Positions 24,230-32,954 of a DNA stretch of 58,934 nucleotides are shown in pieces. Below the pieces are notes generated by a model. The model was not told the DNA's origin, did no database searches, and saw only the letters and a list, made by a program, of their open reading frames with translations. The position numbers were made by a program, and so were the translations under genes. Numbering within the stretch: the stretch's first letter is position 1; each line of letters begins with the position of its first letter. Origin of the DNA: Methanothrix harundinacea (lineage in GTDB: Archaea > Halobacteriota > Methanosarcinia > Methanotrichales > Methanotrichaceae); assembly GCA_002502785.1 (NCBI GenBank), contig DAQG01000047.1, positions 1 to 58,934 on the forward strand. Direction: 5' to 3'.

Positions 24230-24676
24230 TTACTGTGAGTTCAGCCACTCCCTAGGCCAGACCATGTAGTCTGCGTACTCTGAAAAGACGCCGTCGACCC
24301 CTAGGAAGGCCTCGAAGATCTCGTTGCCCTCTTTCTCCAGATCCAGGTCCTCGAACTTGTCGGGGTGGAAGATCTTTACCATGTAGATCATGTTGAATAG
24401 GCTTTTGTCTGGCGGCGCCCCCCTGCAGTGAGGTGCAAAGCAGTTGTAAACGTCCCCGTTCTGGACGGAAGCTATCGATTGAAGGTCAGGAGAGGTCAAT
24501 ACGAAATCGATGGCATCTTTGTTATCGGGACTGACACAGGCGAGGAAGATGTAATCCGGATTCCAGGCAATGATCTGTTCGATCCCGACGTTTATGGCAG
24601 TTCCTTCGCATCCTTTTGCTACGTTGATCCCACCGGCGATATCTATGGGCTCATAATCTGTCGGTCGTGACTTCAT
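24230..24676 (-). pseudogene. truncated EF-hand receptor gene (C-terminal third)
   Basis: 148 codons closely match the end of the 22680-23969 receptor (DYEPIDIAGGINVAKGCEGT, EQIIAWNPDYIFLAC, then YADYMVWPREWLNSQ). The signal peptide, EF-hand part and first lobe are missing, so it cannot be exported or bind ligand. The break is at about 24676. Beyond it lies A/T-rich DNA with a perfect hairpin at 24705-24726. A G/C-rich hairpin follows the stop, as after the intact copy. Confidence 0.85.
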
Positions 24677-25027
24677 AATAGGTTGATTTTTATTTTTATC
24701 GAATACCCCGCAGCTTGCTGCGGGGTGTGCTGGCGCAACTTGACTGTAAAAACTTGAATTAATAAAATTGAGTGCTCTTAATGAATCTCCTGATTTGTTT
24801 ATCTGCCACGTATGCGTTTCACAAGGTTGTTATAATATTCTAATAACATAACACTTCTTTGTAATTCTAATATTATTTCCCTTCACACCATAATTGTAGC
24901 TGGAGAGTGACGCGAAAATACATGAACTGCATCCAAAAATTCAATCCTAGTATATTTATATAATTAATACTATTCGATATACATAATTGACATCCCATTG
25001 CCTGAAAAGTCGGACCTTCCCTTTCGC
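24677..25027. other. intergenic region with G/C hairpin at the break of the receptor copy
   Basis: No gene is seen. ACCCCGCAGC-TT-GCTGCGGGGT at 24705-24726 is a perfect 10-bp stem, 28 bases beyond the end of homology of the truncated receptor. Such hairpins occur near the ends of IS200/IS605-like elements and as terminators. No transposase or direct repeats are visible. The rest is A/T-rich. Confidence 0.45.
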
Positions 25028-27016
25028 CTAAGACCCCACCCTTCTCCCAGCCAGAGGCAGAGTGAAGCAGACGGCGCAACCCCGGCCAGGCTCTGACTCT
25101 ATCCAGACTCGCCCGCCGTGAACCTCTATTATCCTCTTGACTATGGCAAGACCCGCTCCGGTCCCTGGACTATTCTTGTCGATCTTGTAGAATAGGCCGA
25201 AGACCTTCTCCTGCTGGTCGTGGGGAATTCCTGGACCGTTGTCCCGGACGAAAAAGGCGGTCGCGCCGTCCACCTCCCTCCGAAAGCCGATATCAATCCT
25301 AGGCCGGGGCCCGTCCGCCGCGTATTTCGCACAGTTCTCGATGAGGTTCGCGAGAGCCTCCACCATTCTCAGACGGTCGACAGAGACCGCGGGCATCCCC
25401 TCGGCCACCGAGACCTCGATCCCCTTCGCCCTGACCGCCTCCGCCGTCTGGTCCAGAGCCTCGGCGGCGATCTCGGCAAAGGATACGTCCTCGGGAGGGT
25501 TGACGGCCTTTCCGATCCTGGACAGCTCCAGGGCGTCAGCGAAAAGCCGGTCCATCCTGGACGCCGCCCCCTCGATCCGCACCAGGTCCGCCTCGACCCT
25601 CTCGCGGTCGCCCTTCTCGGCATCTTCGCGAAGGCAGGCGGCAAAGCCCTTCATCGCCATGAGGGGGGACCTGAGGTCGTGAGAGACCGTATAGACGAAG
25701 CTCTCCATCTCGGCGTTCTTCGCCTCAAGCTCCGCCGTCCTCGCCTCGAGCGCCTCCATCGCCCGTATCCGGACTATGGCGTTCCCGATCATGGCCGAGA
25801 TCGTCTTGAGGGCGGTTCTGCTGGCTATGGGAACCCTGTCCAAGGTGTGAGATCCGATGCTGTAGCATCCGATGACCTTATCCTGGTGGAGGATGGGCAC
25901 GACGGCGATAGATCGGATACCCTCGCACACCCTGGCCTCTTGGAGGGGAAGGTCAGAATCCTGGAACCGGATGTAGATGGGCCTGCCCACCATCACCTTC
26001 TGGGCCCTTTTCGAATCTCGCTTCTGGTTTGAGATCAGACTCCGAAAATCCTCGCCAAGACCTTTCGAGTGGGCGAGCAAAAGATCTCCAGAGCTCTCGT
26101 CAAATAGGTAAATGGTGCCGCAATCCATATCCGATATATCGATCGCAGTTTCGACGCAGATCTTCAGAGCCTGCACAAGAGAGGTCGTCTCCGAGAGCTT
26201 CATGGACATGTCCCGCTGAAGGAGAAGCTGTCTGCGAGTGCGCCTCCGATCCGTTACGTCGTGGACGATACCCTCCACCTCCGAAGGACGGCCACTTCTG
26301 TCGCAGACGTTCCGGACCCTCTCGTAAACCCACCGGACCTCTCCATCTTTTCGAAAGATCCGATAAATCAGTTTGGCGGTGCCACCTGGAGAATCCATCA
26401 ATTTTTCATTAATTTCAACGAACTTCGGACGGTCGTCTGGATGGATCAGCTGATCCCATCGAACCCTTCCCCGAGAAAAATCCTCCTCGGTGTACCCTGT
26501 TATCGCCACCACCTGACCGTGAACGAAGGTGGGGACGGATCCGGGAGGGTTTCGAAAGGCGATGCCTGGAACGTTCTGAACAAAGGTCCGATAGCGCTCC
26601 TCGCTCTCCTGAAGGGCCCTTTTGGCCCGGCATCGGTCGGCGGCCAATCGGATGTGATGAGAGAGCTGTGCGAACATCAGAGCGGGGCCGCCGTTCTTCT
26701 GGAGGTAATAGTCGGCACCGCAGTTCAAAGCCTCGATCGCCACCTCCTCCCGGCTTCTTCCCGTAAAAAGGATGAAGGGGATCTCCGGGTCCCTCTCCCG
26801 GACGGCCTTCAGCAGGGTTATTCCGTCCATCTCCGGCATCGCATAATCGGAAACTACAACGTCGTAGCGCGAGGCTTCGGTCAAAAGCTTTTCAATCGCT
26901 GCTCTGGCCGATGACACCATATCGACAGAAATACTACCCGATTTTTCTAAGAAAGTTTTGGTAAGCTCCATAATCACAGGATCGTCGTCCACCATCAGAA
27001 CCTGAATTATGGGCAT
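25028..27016 (-). CDS. REC-PAS-GAF sensor histidine kinase
   Basis: A cytosolic 662-residue kinase without membrane helices. Residues 1-125 are a receiver domain (acidic DDD at 10-12, phosphoacceptor D57 in VVSDYAMPEMDG). A PAS domain at about 140-265 (RYRTFVQNVPGIAFRN), a GAF domain at about 275-420 and a HisKA domain with YTVSHDLRSPLMAMKGF follow. The HATPase domain has N-box LIENCAKYAAD and G-boxes VRDNGPGIP and GTGAGLAIVKRI. Having the receiver at the N-terminus is common in archaeal kinases. No separate response regulator is adjacent, so its output is unknown. Confidence 0.92.
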   Translation of the reverse strand: MPIIQVLMVDDDPVIMELTKTFLEKSGSISVDMVSSARAAIEKLLTEASRYDVVVSDYAMPEMDGITLLKAVRERDPEIPFILFTGRSREEVAIEALNCGADYYLQKNGGPALMFAQLSHHIRLAADRCRAKRALQESEERYRTFVQNVPGIAFRNPPGSVPTFVHGQVVAITGYTEEDFSRGRVRWDQLIHPDDRPKFVEINEKLMDSPGGTAKLIYRIFRKDGEVRWVYERVRNVCDRSGRPSEVEGIVHDVTDRRRTRRQLLLQRDMSMKLSETTSLVQALKICVETAIDISDMDCGTIYLFDESSGDLLLAHSKGLGEDFRSLISNQKRDSKRAQKVMVGRPIYIRFQDSDLPLQEARVCEGIRSIAVVPILHQDKVIGCYSIGSHTLDRVPIASRTALKTISAMIGNAIVRIRAMEALEARTAELEAKNAEMESFVYTVSHDLRSPLMAMKGFAACLREDAEKGDRERVEADLVRIEGAASRMDRLFADALELSRIGKAVNPPEDVSFAEIAAEALDQTAEAVRAKGIEVSVAEGMPAVSVDRLRMVEALANLIENCAKYAADGPRPRIDIGFRREVDGATAFFVRDNGPGIPHDQQEKVFGLFYKIDKNSPGTGAGLAIVKRIIEVHGGRVWIESEPGRGCAVCFTLPLAGRRVGS

Positions 27017-27215
27017 CCCCCGCCGACCTCCTAGCGAGTACGGTCTACATTCAAAACTATCGTATTAGTAAGTTCCGATACAGTTTCACAGGTTCGGCCC
27101 AAATGTCCAGCGCCCAATCCAGATTCAGAGATTTTTCAAATTCTGTCGATTCGAACGATCCGGCCAGAACGAAAGAGAAAAAGTGATATCATACGAAGGC
27201 CATTCGTAAACCGAC

Positions 27216-27671
27216 ATGGATCTAGAACCCACGACATTCACCCCGATAGGCGTCGTTCATTGCGACTTCGGCGAGCCGTCGGACCCCAAGACCATGAGAA
27301 ACTCCCTCTGCACCCTCGAAATCGACGAGAAATACCAAAAAGCGCTGGAGGGCATCGAGAAGTTCCGCCACATCTTCGTCATCTACCACATCCACCGCGC
27401 CCTGGGCTATGACCTTCTAGTCCACCCCATGGGAGACGAGTCGATCCCAAAGAGGGGCCTATTCGCCACCAGAACTCCGAGAAGGCCAAATCCCATCGGC
27501 CTTACGGTGGTGAAAGTCCTGAACGTCGAGAGAAACAAGATTACGGTCACCGGCCTTGATGCCCTGGACAAAAGCCCCATTCTGGACATCAAACCCTATG
27601 AGGAGCACTTCGACTCACCCGAAGGGGTGGAGGCAGAAAAGGACCCCGATTACCGACCAAAGGAAGGCTGA
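27216..27671 (+). CDS. trmO: TrmO-type tRNA m6t6A37 methyltransferase (TsaA family)
   Basis: A 151-residue member of the TrmO/VirR039 family, SAM-dependent enzymes that N6-methylate t6A at position 37 of tRNA. The sequence shows the family start FTPIGVVHCDF, the middle KFRHIFVIYHIHRA and the signature RTPRRPNPIGLT, and LDALDKSPILDIKPY near the end. It is the core domain only, without the C-terminal extension of the bacterial protein, as is usual in archaea. It is monocistronic; the previous gene is divergent. Confidence 0.88.
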   Translation: MDLEPTTFTPIGVVHCDFGEPSDPKTMRNSLCTLEIDEKYQKALEGIEKFRHIFVIYHIHRALGYDLLVHPMGDESIPKRGLFATRTPRRPNPIGLTVVKVLNVERNKITVTGLDALDKSPILDIKPYEEHFDSPEGVEAEKDPDYRPKEG

Positions 27672-27740
27672 GATCGATCCCGTCTGCCAAAGAGCGCCGG
27701 GAGGTCTGTCTTCACCTAGGAGATCGCAGTTCCGAAGGAG

Positions 27741-27916
27741 ATGAACTTCGCCGACTTCAACGGCACCGTCAGGGACGACGACGCCACCCAGACCAACTAC
27801 AAAGGGCGGCACCTCTACTATTACTTCGAGGGGGTGAGGCACCCGGCGACGTCAAGGGTCAGGTTGTGGGCGGAGTCTGGTTCGTCGACATTCCCGAGAG
27901 CTTTCCCTCCGAATGA
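27741..27916 (+). pseudogene. frameshifted, N-terminally truncated copy of the COG4315 secreted repeat protein
   Basis: The frame reads MNFADFNGTVRDDDATQTNY and KGRHLYYYFEG, matching LSSFDFDTIYWEDGTAQTTY and KGWPLYYYTND of the intact gene just downstream. After a one-base shift it reads PGDVKGQVVGGVWFVDIPES up to TGA. The signal peptide and first repeat are absent. A GAAGGAG sequence precedes the ATG. It is most simply a tandem duplicate in decay. Confidence 0.8.
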
Positions 27917-28013
27917 AAACGGCTGTCTGGAACCTCAATTTTTGAGGGTCCGTCCAACCCGACGGTCTGCCTCTCGGAATCTTTAAACGTTGAACAGCAG
28001 GATAGGGGCCTCG

Positions 28014-28442
28014 GTGATAAAATTGAAGATCACAACCGTGCTGGCCCTGGTGATCGCGTCGGTGGCCATCGTCGCCATCGGAGCGGCAGCCCCTGCCAAC
28101 ACCATCGATCTCGCCTCCAAAGAAGGGGTCGGCGAGTACCTGGTGGACCAGGATGGAATCACCCTCTACTACTTCGCCAACGACGTTCCCGAGAGCGAAG
28201 CGAGCAGCTGTGGCGACACCTGCATTCAGTACTGGCCGCCTTTCCACACAGGCCAGATCATAATACCGGGGAAGCTGAGCTCCTTCGACTTTGACACCAT
28301 CTACTGGGAGGACGGCACTGCCCAGACCACCTACAAAGGATGGCCCCTTTACTACTACACCAACGACTACAACCCCGGCGACGTCAGAGGCCAGGGGATA
28401 AACGACGTTTGGTTCGTGGCTGGTCCCACGATGATGCCCTGA
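28014..28442 (+). CDS. secreted repeat protein, COG4315/PF03640 type
   Basis: A 142-residue exported protein. The GTG at 28014 gives a clean signal peptide (IKLKITTVLALVIASVAIVA) and is preferred to the TTG at 27990. The mature part holds two copies of the family unit: VDQDGITLYYFANDVPESEA with CGDTCIQYWPPF, and WEDGTAQTTYKGWPLYYYTN ending VWFVAGP. The two cysteines of CGDTC probably form a disulfide or bind a metal. The role of the family is unknown. Confidence 0.85.
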   Translation: MIKLKITTVLALVIASVAIVAIGAAAPANTIDLASKEGVGEYLVDQDGITLYYFANDVPESEASSCGDTCIQYWPPFHTGQIIIPGKLSSFDFDTIYWEDGTAQTTYKGWPLYYYTNDYNPGDVRGQGINDVWFVAGPTMMP

Positions 28443-28570
28443 GTGAGGAGACCTTCGCCCACCTTTTTTGGCCCTTCAGCCATATGAAGCGACCCAGCAG
28501 AAACTAGCGACCGCTAGGTGGCCGTTGCTGATGGATAACGATATGACGGCGTAGAAACAACTCATTCATT

Positions 28571-29362
28571 ATGACGAGGGCGACGGATCTGGACGAATCC
28601 CGAACTGGCCGATACTGGGAGGTGGACCTTCTCCGCGGCATCGCCGTTGTGATGATGATCGCCTTTCACGCTCTCTACGACCTTGACTTCTTCTCCAGCC
28701 AGGATCTCGTCGACGTCCATTCTGGGGTCTGGTCCCTCTTCGCAAAAGCCACGGCTTCGATATTCCTTCTTCTCGTAGGGGTATCCCTTAACATCAGCTC
28801 TGCCAGGGCGAGGTTCAGGGGAGAGGACCGCTTTTTCCGATATTTTCGCCGGGGGGTCGGGATCTTCTCCTGGGGGATGGCGATCACCCTCTCGACGATG
28901 CTCCTTCTGGGAGAGGGGTTCGTCGTCTTCGGCGTGCTCCACCTCATCGGCATCTCCATAATTTTGTCTTACCCGTTCCTGAATAGGGGCCATCTCGACC
29001 TTTTCCTGGGATCGGTGGCAATATTCATCGGCCTTTTGATTTGTCAGTTCTCCTTCAAATATCCCTGGTTCCTGTGGCTCGGTTTAGTTCCCCGCCACTT
29101 TTACTCCGTAGACTACTTCCCCCTCCTGCCCTGGTTTGGCGTCGTTTTGGTGGGTATCTCCCTCGGAAACTTCCTCTACCCCGATGGAGCGAGAAAAGTT
29201 CGCCTCCCCGATCCTTCGACCAGACCCCCAGCAAAGCAGATCTGCTCGATCGGAAGAAACTCCCTTGCGATTTATCTGATACACCAGCCGATACTAATAA
29301 TATTGATGCAACTTTTCGGGATCGTCGAAGTCGGGAAAGGGCTCGTCCTTCATATGCCATAA
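28571..29362 (+). CDS. HGSNAT/DUF1624-type membrane acyltransferase
   Basis: A 263-residue protein with about seven membrane helices. It starts RYWEVDLLRGIAVVMMIAFH, the signature of the heparan-alpha-glucosaminide acetyltransferase-like (DUF1624) family, whose His is thought to take part in acyl transfer across the membrane. A second typical element is FGVLHLIGISIILSYP, and the end has RNSLAIYLIHQPILI. The acceptor in archaea is unknown; a surface sugar is likely. It has no operon partner. Confidence 0.85.
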   Translation: MTRATDLDESRTGRYWEVDLLRGIAVVMMIAFHALYDLDFFSSQDLVDVHSGVWSLFAKATASIFLLLVGVSLNISSARARFRGEDRFFRYFRRGVGIFSWGMAITLSTMLLLGEGFVVFGVLHLIGISIILSYPFLNRGHLDLFLGSVAIFIGLLICQFSFKYPWFLWLGLVPRHFYSVDYFPLLPWFGVVLVGISLGNFLYPDGARKVRLPDPSTRPPAKQICSIGRNSLAIYLIHQPILIILMQLFGIVEVGKGLVLHMP

Positions 29363-29440
29363 GAATCGAGTCGAAGATCTTTTGGGGCAGACGACCAAAA
29401 ACGGACGGGAAATGTGAAGGCATGTAAGATATTTAAATGT

Positions 29441-29472
29441 GGTGTGCGAGGCGCAAGGTAGCGCCTTGCACC
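29441..29472 (-). terminator. hairpin after the DUF378 gene
   Basis: On the minus strand GGTGCAAGGCGC pairs with GCGCCTCGCACACC around a 6-base loop, with one small bulge. An A/T-rich stretch (ACATTTAAATATC) follows. It begins 11 bases after the DUF378 stop and could end that transcript, and also protect the end of the convergent acyltransferase mRNA. Confidence 0.45.
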
Positions 29473-29482
29473 AATTTCGAGG

Positions 29483-29695
29483 TTACTTCTTGGAGAGCTT
29501 GGGTGTTATCGCTGCAAGATAAATCGCTGCCAGGGCCACGACGACGTAGACTACCTTCTCGAGGATGGGCATCCATCCCAAAAGAATGCTCACCAAGTTG
29601 TACCCAAAGGCATAAAGCCCCCAGTTAAGACCGCCGACTATTACCAGCACTATGGCCAGCAGATCTATGGGAGCTAACTTAGCCAATCCTAACAC
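29483..29695 (-). CDS. DUF378 (YuzA-like) small membrane protein
   Basis: A 70-residue protein with two membrane helices. The family pattern is clear: IDLLAIVLVIVGGLNWGLYA, then LVSILLG and VVYVVVALAAIYLA, ending with a lysine-rich tail (PKLSKK). AGGAGGTG-like sequence precedes the ATG (CTAACACCTCCTAA on the plus strand). Function unknown. Confidence 0.88.
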   Translation of the reverse strand: MLGLAKLAPIDLLAIVLVIVGGLNWGLYAFGYNLVSILLGWMPILEKVVYVVVALAAIYLAAITPKLSKK

Positions 29696-29872
29696 CTCCT
29701 AATCGACAATTCACAGAAGTATTAAATAAACTTTTTGGATTTTTAAAGTAGAAGTTAGCAGGGTTGCAAGCCATTTCGAAATATATCTTAAACATGTCGA
29801 TTTGATTGAAGCCGATTTGTTTCATAAAACGTGCCAGATAGAACGTATAACAAATCATTTAAACAGCATTTT

Positions 29873-30898
29873 TTAAAAATATATGCATAAGTATTCAAAT
29901 CGTTTTTGGATATGATATCCCCCGTTTCTGACCTTTGCCCTCTCTCCTTCGACCCTGACATCGAGGGAGACGAGGCCGGAGAAAAAGCCCCTCGGGGAGG
30001 TGGGCATGCCCATCATCCGGGCGGCCATGACCGGGTCCCTGTACGCCAGGTCCCATCCGCCGTCCCTGAAGGCCGCAGAGATCACCACTTCGTATGCCCT
30101 CCACCGGAAAGTCCTCACCTGGGGCAGATTTTCCGCCACGTCAAGTGCCGCCTTCAGCCCATCTTCTGAGGAGGACGCGTTCATCTTTGGATAATCGCCA
30201 CTGAGCAGGACTTCTCTGGATAGGGCGTCGTAGCTGTAGACTCTGACATCGCCCCCGTCCTCGGCGAGAACGGTCCATTCGAAGAGGTTAGTGGCCGGAA
30301 AGGCCCTCGCATCATCGCCGAAGATCACCTCTGCCCGATCCTTCTCCGCGAGCCTGACGCACCCGGTCAGGACCAGAAAAAGGAGAAGGAGAATGATCAT
30401 TTTTTGGGGATCGATGAGTCCTTGCCTCTTGACCTCGATGATCAAAATTCCGAGGCTGGCCAGGAGTAGAGGGGTCTCGGAGTAGAAGAATATCTCAGCT
30501 GAAATCCTTGTAAAATCAATTGGGTAGAGTAGGGGGATTCCCCGGGTGGTCAGGCCGTCGAGGGCCAGGTGGACCAGAACGCCGACGTATGCGAAGAGGA
30601 TCGCCCTTCTTGTGAACTTTGGATCGAGGCCGAAGTGCTGCGAGATCTGGGAACGAACCGGCCCGACGGTGGCGAGAAAAAGAACGAGTATGGACGCAAA
30701 AAAGCCGAAAAGGAGGGTGTGGGTGATCCCCCGATGCACCAGAAGAAAGAAGTTCGGATGGATCCAGTTTATCGGGAGGAGGAATATGTCAAGGTCAGGA
30801 GCAAGCCCCCCCAGGGCGAGAGCCGCCACCTCTTCGGCGCTCTTTTTGAGCCACCTTCCCAGGAGAAGAGGGAGAGCTACGTGGGTGAAGAGGTCCAT
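29873..30898 (-). CDS. YdjM/DUF457-type membrane-bound metal-dependent hydrolase
   Basis: A 341-residue membrane protein. The N-terminal 190 residues carry the YdjM/DUF457 pattern: MDLFTHVALPLLLGR, GGLAPDLDIF, HRGITHTLLFGF and VLVHLALDGLTTRGIPLLYP, with His and Asp residues expected to bind metal at the membrane face. Residues about 195-330 form an extra outward-facing domain after the helix IILLLLFLVLTGCV. It follows a lipobox-like LTGC but is internal. The final 15 residues look like read-through into A/T-rich DNA. Confidence 0.82.
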   Translation of the reverse strand: MDLFTHVALPLLLGRWLKKSAEEVAALALGGLAPDLDIFLLPINWIHPNFFLLVHRGITHTLLFGFFASILVLFLATVGPVRSQISQHFGLDPKFTRRAILFAYVGVLVHLALDGLTTRGIPLLYPIDFTRISAEIFFYSETPLLLASLGILIIEVKRQGLIDPQKMIILLLLFLVLTGCVRLAEKDRAEVIFGDDARAFPATNLFEWTVLAEDGGDVRVYSYDALSREVLLSGDYPKMNASSSEDGLKAALDVAENLPQVRTFRWRAYEVVISAAFRDGGWDLAYRDPVMAARMMGMPTSPRGFFSGLVSLDVRVEGERAKVRNGGYHIQKRFEYLCIYF

Positions 30899-31182
30899 TC
30901 GGCCTCCATCAAGACGCGGTCCGAACTCATAAAATCAGAGGTCATCGAATCCACCGATTTTGACGTGAGCCCTTATCCAGGCAAAACCAATACCTTTCGC
31001 TCATATCAGGCCGGACAGACCAAAACCCACCCACCACACATTGTAGCACTCTTCGATCGATGAGCCCAGCCTCGAGAAACCCGGTCGATTGGACAGGGGC
31101 CGAGTCTTCGGGATTATCTATATCCATGAGGGTCTGAAACCTTATAACTTATTGGTCTCAAGAATAAAAAATTGGGTCAAAT

Positions 31183-32022
31183 ATGAAGCTGAAAGTTCTG
31201 GTGGACAACAATACCCTCATCGACCGCTACTTCCGGGGCGAACCCGGAGTTTCTTACTTCATCGAGGATGGATCAAAGAAGATCCTCTTCGACGTAGGGT
31301 ACTCAAACCTCTTCATCGAGAACGCGTTTAAGATGGGGATCAACCTATTGGATCTGGATTTCGTGATCCTGTCCCACGGCCACCTCGATCACACCTGGGG
31401 GCTCGACCCTCTTGTGAGGCTCATCACCGAGGCGAAGATCGAGGGGATCGATCACAAAACCCCAGCTCTTTTGGCCCATCCGGATGCTTTTCTCAGCAGA
31501 AAGATCGGCGGTCTCGGAGAGATCGGACCGCTCCTCTCCAAGGTGCAACTGTCCCGCCACTTCGAGATCGTATCGAGCCGGGATCCGGTCTGGCTAACAG
31601 ATCGGCTCGTCTTCCTAGGGGAGATAGAACGCGAAAACGACTTTGAGGCAAAGTCACCTCTGGGGAAAACCTCAACCGAAAAAGGCGATGAGGACGACTT
31701 TTTGATGGACGACACGGCTCTCGCCTACAGGTCGCCCGAGGGCCTCGTGATAATTTCAGGCTGCTCTCATTCCGGAATCTGCAACATCGTTGAGCAGGCG
31801 AAACGGATCATTGGAGAGAAAAGAGTCGTCGACATAGTAGGGGGACTCCATCTCCTGGACCCGCCGGAAGGGCAGATGAGAGAGACCTTGAGATACTTTG
31901 AGAGGATCCGGCCCCGCGAGGTTCACGCCTGCCACTGCACCGACCTCGCCTCGAAAGTAGCCCTCGCCAGGGTCGCGAACCTGAAAGAAGTGGGCGTGGG
32001 GCTAGATCTCGAGTACGATTAA
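31183..32022 (+). CDS. MBL-fold hydrolase, MJ0301/COG1237 type (pterin-related)
   Basis: A 279-residue metallo-beta-lactamase-fold enzyme. Metal ligands are in SHGHLDHTWGL (residues about 64-74), GCSHSGICNIVE and HACHCTDL. This is the COG1237 branch, named after 7,8-dihydropterin-6-methyl-4-(beta-D-ribofuranosyl)aminobenzene 5-phosphate synthase, an early step proposed for methanopterin synthesis. An insertion of about 60 residues (ISSRDP...LMDDTALAYRSPEG) is typical of the branch. A hairpin follows the stop at 32032-32056, and the last 9 codons with this hairpin are repeated at 32955-33022. Confidence 0.85.
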   Translation: MKLKVLVDNNTLIDRYFRGEPGVSYFIEDGSKKILFDVGYSNLFIENAFKMGINLLDLDFVILSHGHLDHTWGLDPLVRLITEAKIEGIDHKTPALLAHPDAFLSRKIGGLGEIGPLLSKVQLSRHFEIVSSRDPVWLTDRLVFLGEIERENDFEAKSPLGKTSTEKGDEDDFLMDDTALAYRSPEGLVIISGCSHSGICNIVEQAKRIIGEKRVVDIVGGLHLLDPPEGQMRETLRYFERIRPREVHACHCTDLASKVALARVANLKEVGVGLDLEYD

Positions 32023-32059
32023 AATGAAGATGGGCCCGCAGAAGGTCTGCAGGCCCCGT
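31993..32059 (+). repeat. direct repeat copy 1 (end of MBL gene plus hairpin)
   Basis: This stretch encodes GVGLDLEYD and a stop, followed by AAAAT and the hairpin. A copy at 32955-33022 encodes GVGLDLEDD and a stop, followed by the same spacer and hairpin. The two copies flank the ProC-like gene as direct repeats of about 65 bases and agree at roughly 80 percent of positions by eye. Confidence 0.75.
32032..32056 (+). terminator. hairpin after the MBL-fold gene
   Basis: GGGCCCGCAGA-AGG-TCTGCAGGCCC forms an 11-position stem with one internal C-A mismatch and a 3-base loop, starting 10 bases after the stop. The copy at 32995-33019 keeps the mismatch and the stem, with one G-U pair, which suggests selection at RNA level as a terminator or processing site. 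Confidence 0.6.
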
Positions 32060-32085
32060 GCACGCTTAACTCAGGAGGCAATCAT

Positions 32086-32901
32086 ATGGCAAGGATAGGC
32101 GTCATAGGCACAGGGAGCATGGGAGGCATGCTGATACGTAAATTCGTCGAGACCGGGGCGTTTCCGGCGGGCGACATCGTCGCTAGGAGCCGGTCTCCCG
32201 AAAAGGCCAGAGCGGTCGCTGCGGCAACCGGGATTGAGATCGCAGGGAGCAACCTCGACCTGGCGGTCGCTTCGGACGTGATCTTCATCTGCGTCGAGCC
32301 GCTCGAAGTCAAGCCATTGCTGAAAGAGCTGAAGGGCGTCTTGACGGCCGATAAGCTGGTGGTCTCTATAGCGGCCGACGTCATGATCAGCGACATTTCC
32401 GCCCTGTGCGATGCGAGGGTGGCGAGGGTCATCCCGAGCGTCACCTCCGAATGCTCAAAGGGGGTGTCGCTCGTCGCCTTTGGCGATAACTCAACGGAGG
32501 CGGATAGAAGCCTGGTCCTGTCGGCATTTGGCAGCATAAGCCGACCTTTCGAGACCGAGGAGAAAAATTTAGAGCTGCTGGCCGATCTTACAAGCTGCGC
32601 TCCGGCGTTCATATCTTCCATGATGCACGAGTTCGCACTTTCTGCTGTCAGGAGAGAGCGCATATCGCCCGAGCACGCGGAACTGCTCGTAATGGAAACC
32701 CTTGCGGGAACCGCCGAGCTGTTGAAGACCGTCAACAGCTTTGAGGAGGTCGTCACGAGGGTCGCCACAAAGGGAGGCATTACCGAGGAAGGCGTGAAGG
32801 TGATCAGGAAAGTCGTGCCGTCCATGTACGATGACCTGCTGGAGGTCACGCTGGCGAAACACAGCCTTGTGAAAGAGAGGATCGGGGACCAGGCGTCGTG
32901 A
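32086..32901 (+). CDS. ProC-like pyrroline-5-carboxylate reductase family protein
   Basis: A 271-residue NAD(P)-binding enzyme. The dinucleotide motif IGVIGTGSMGGMLI is at the N-terminus. Next come NLDLAVASDVIFICVEPLEV and the ProC-type region VARVIPSVTSECSKGVSLVA, with a C-terminal helical dimerisation domain (LVMETLAGTAELLKT, VATKGGITEEGV). The end of ProC normally reads TPGGxT; here TKGGIT is close. AGGAGG precedes the ATG. It may make proline, or belong to the ComER/imine-reductase side of the family. It lies between two copies of a direct repeat, so it may have been inserted. Confidence 0.8.
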   Translation: MARIGVIGTGSMGGMLIRKFVETGAFPAGDIVARSRSPEKARAVAAATGIEIAGSNLDLAVASDVIFICVEPLEVKPLLKELKGVLTADKLVVSIAADVMISDISALCDARVARVIPSVTSECSKGVSLVAFGDNSTEADRSLVLSAFGSISRPFETEEKNLELLADLTSCAPAFISSMMHEFALSAVRRERISPEHAELLVMETLAGTAELLKTVNSFEEVVTRVATKGGITEEGVKVIRKVVPSMYDDLLEVTLAKHSLVKERIGDQAS

Positions 32902-32954
32902 CGATCCTGGCCAAAGGCGTCGGCATTGGTATAATCCTGATCGTGGAACTTGAG

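Noticed and set aside
24705..24726. Insertion sequence at the end of the truncated receptor.
   Set aside because: Only a hairpin is visible; there is no transposase, no paired ends and no target duplication, so no mobile element is annotated.
25220..26032. Long plus-strand frame within the REC-PAS-GAF kinase gene.
   Set aside because: Antisense shadow: Arg/His/Gly-rich without domain patterns, while the minus strand has all kinase motifs.
31089..31331. Plus-strand frame ahead of and overlapping the MBL-fold gene.
   Set aside because: It runs in another frame across the gene start and has no domain or SD.
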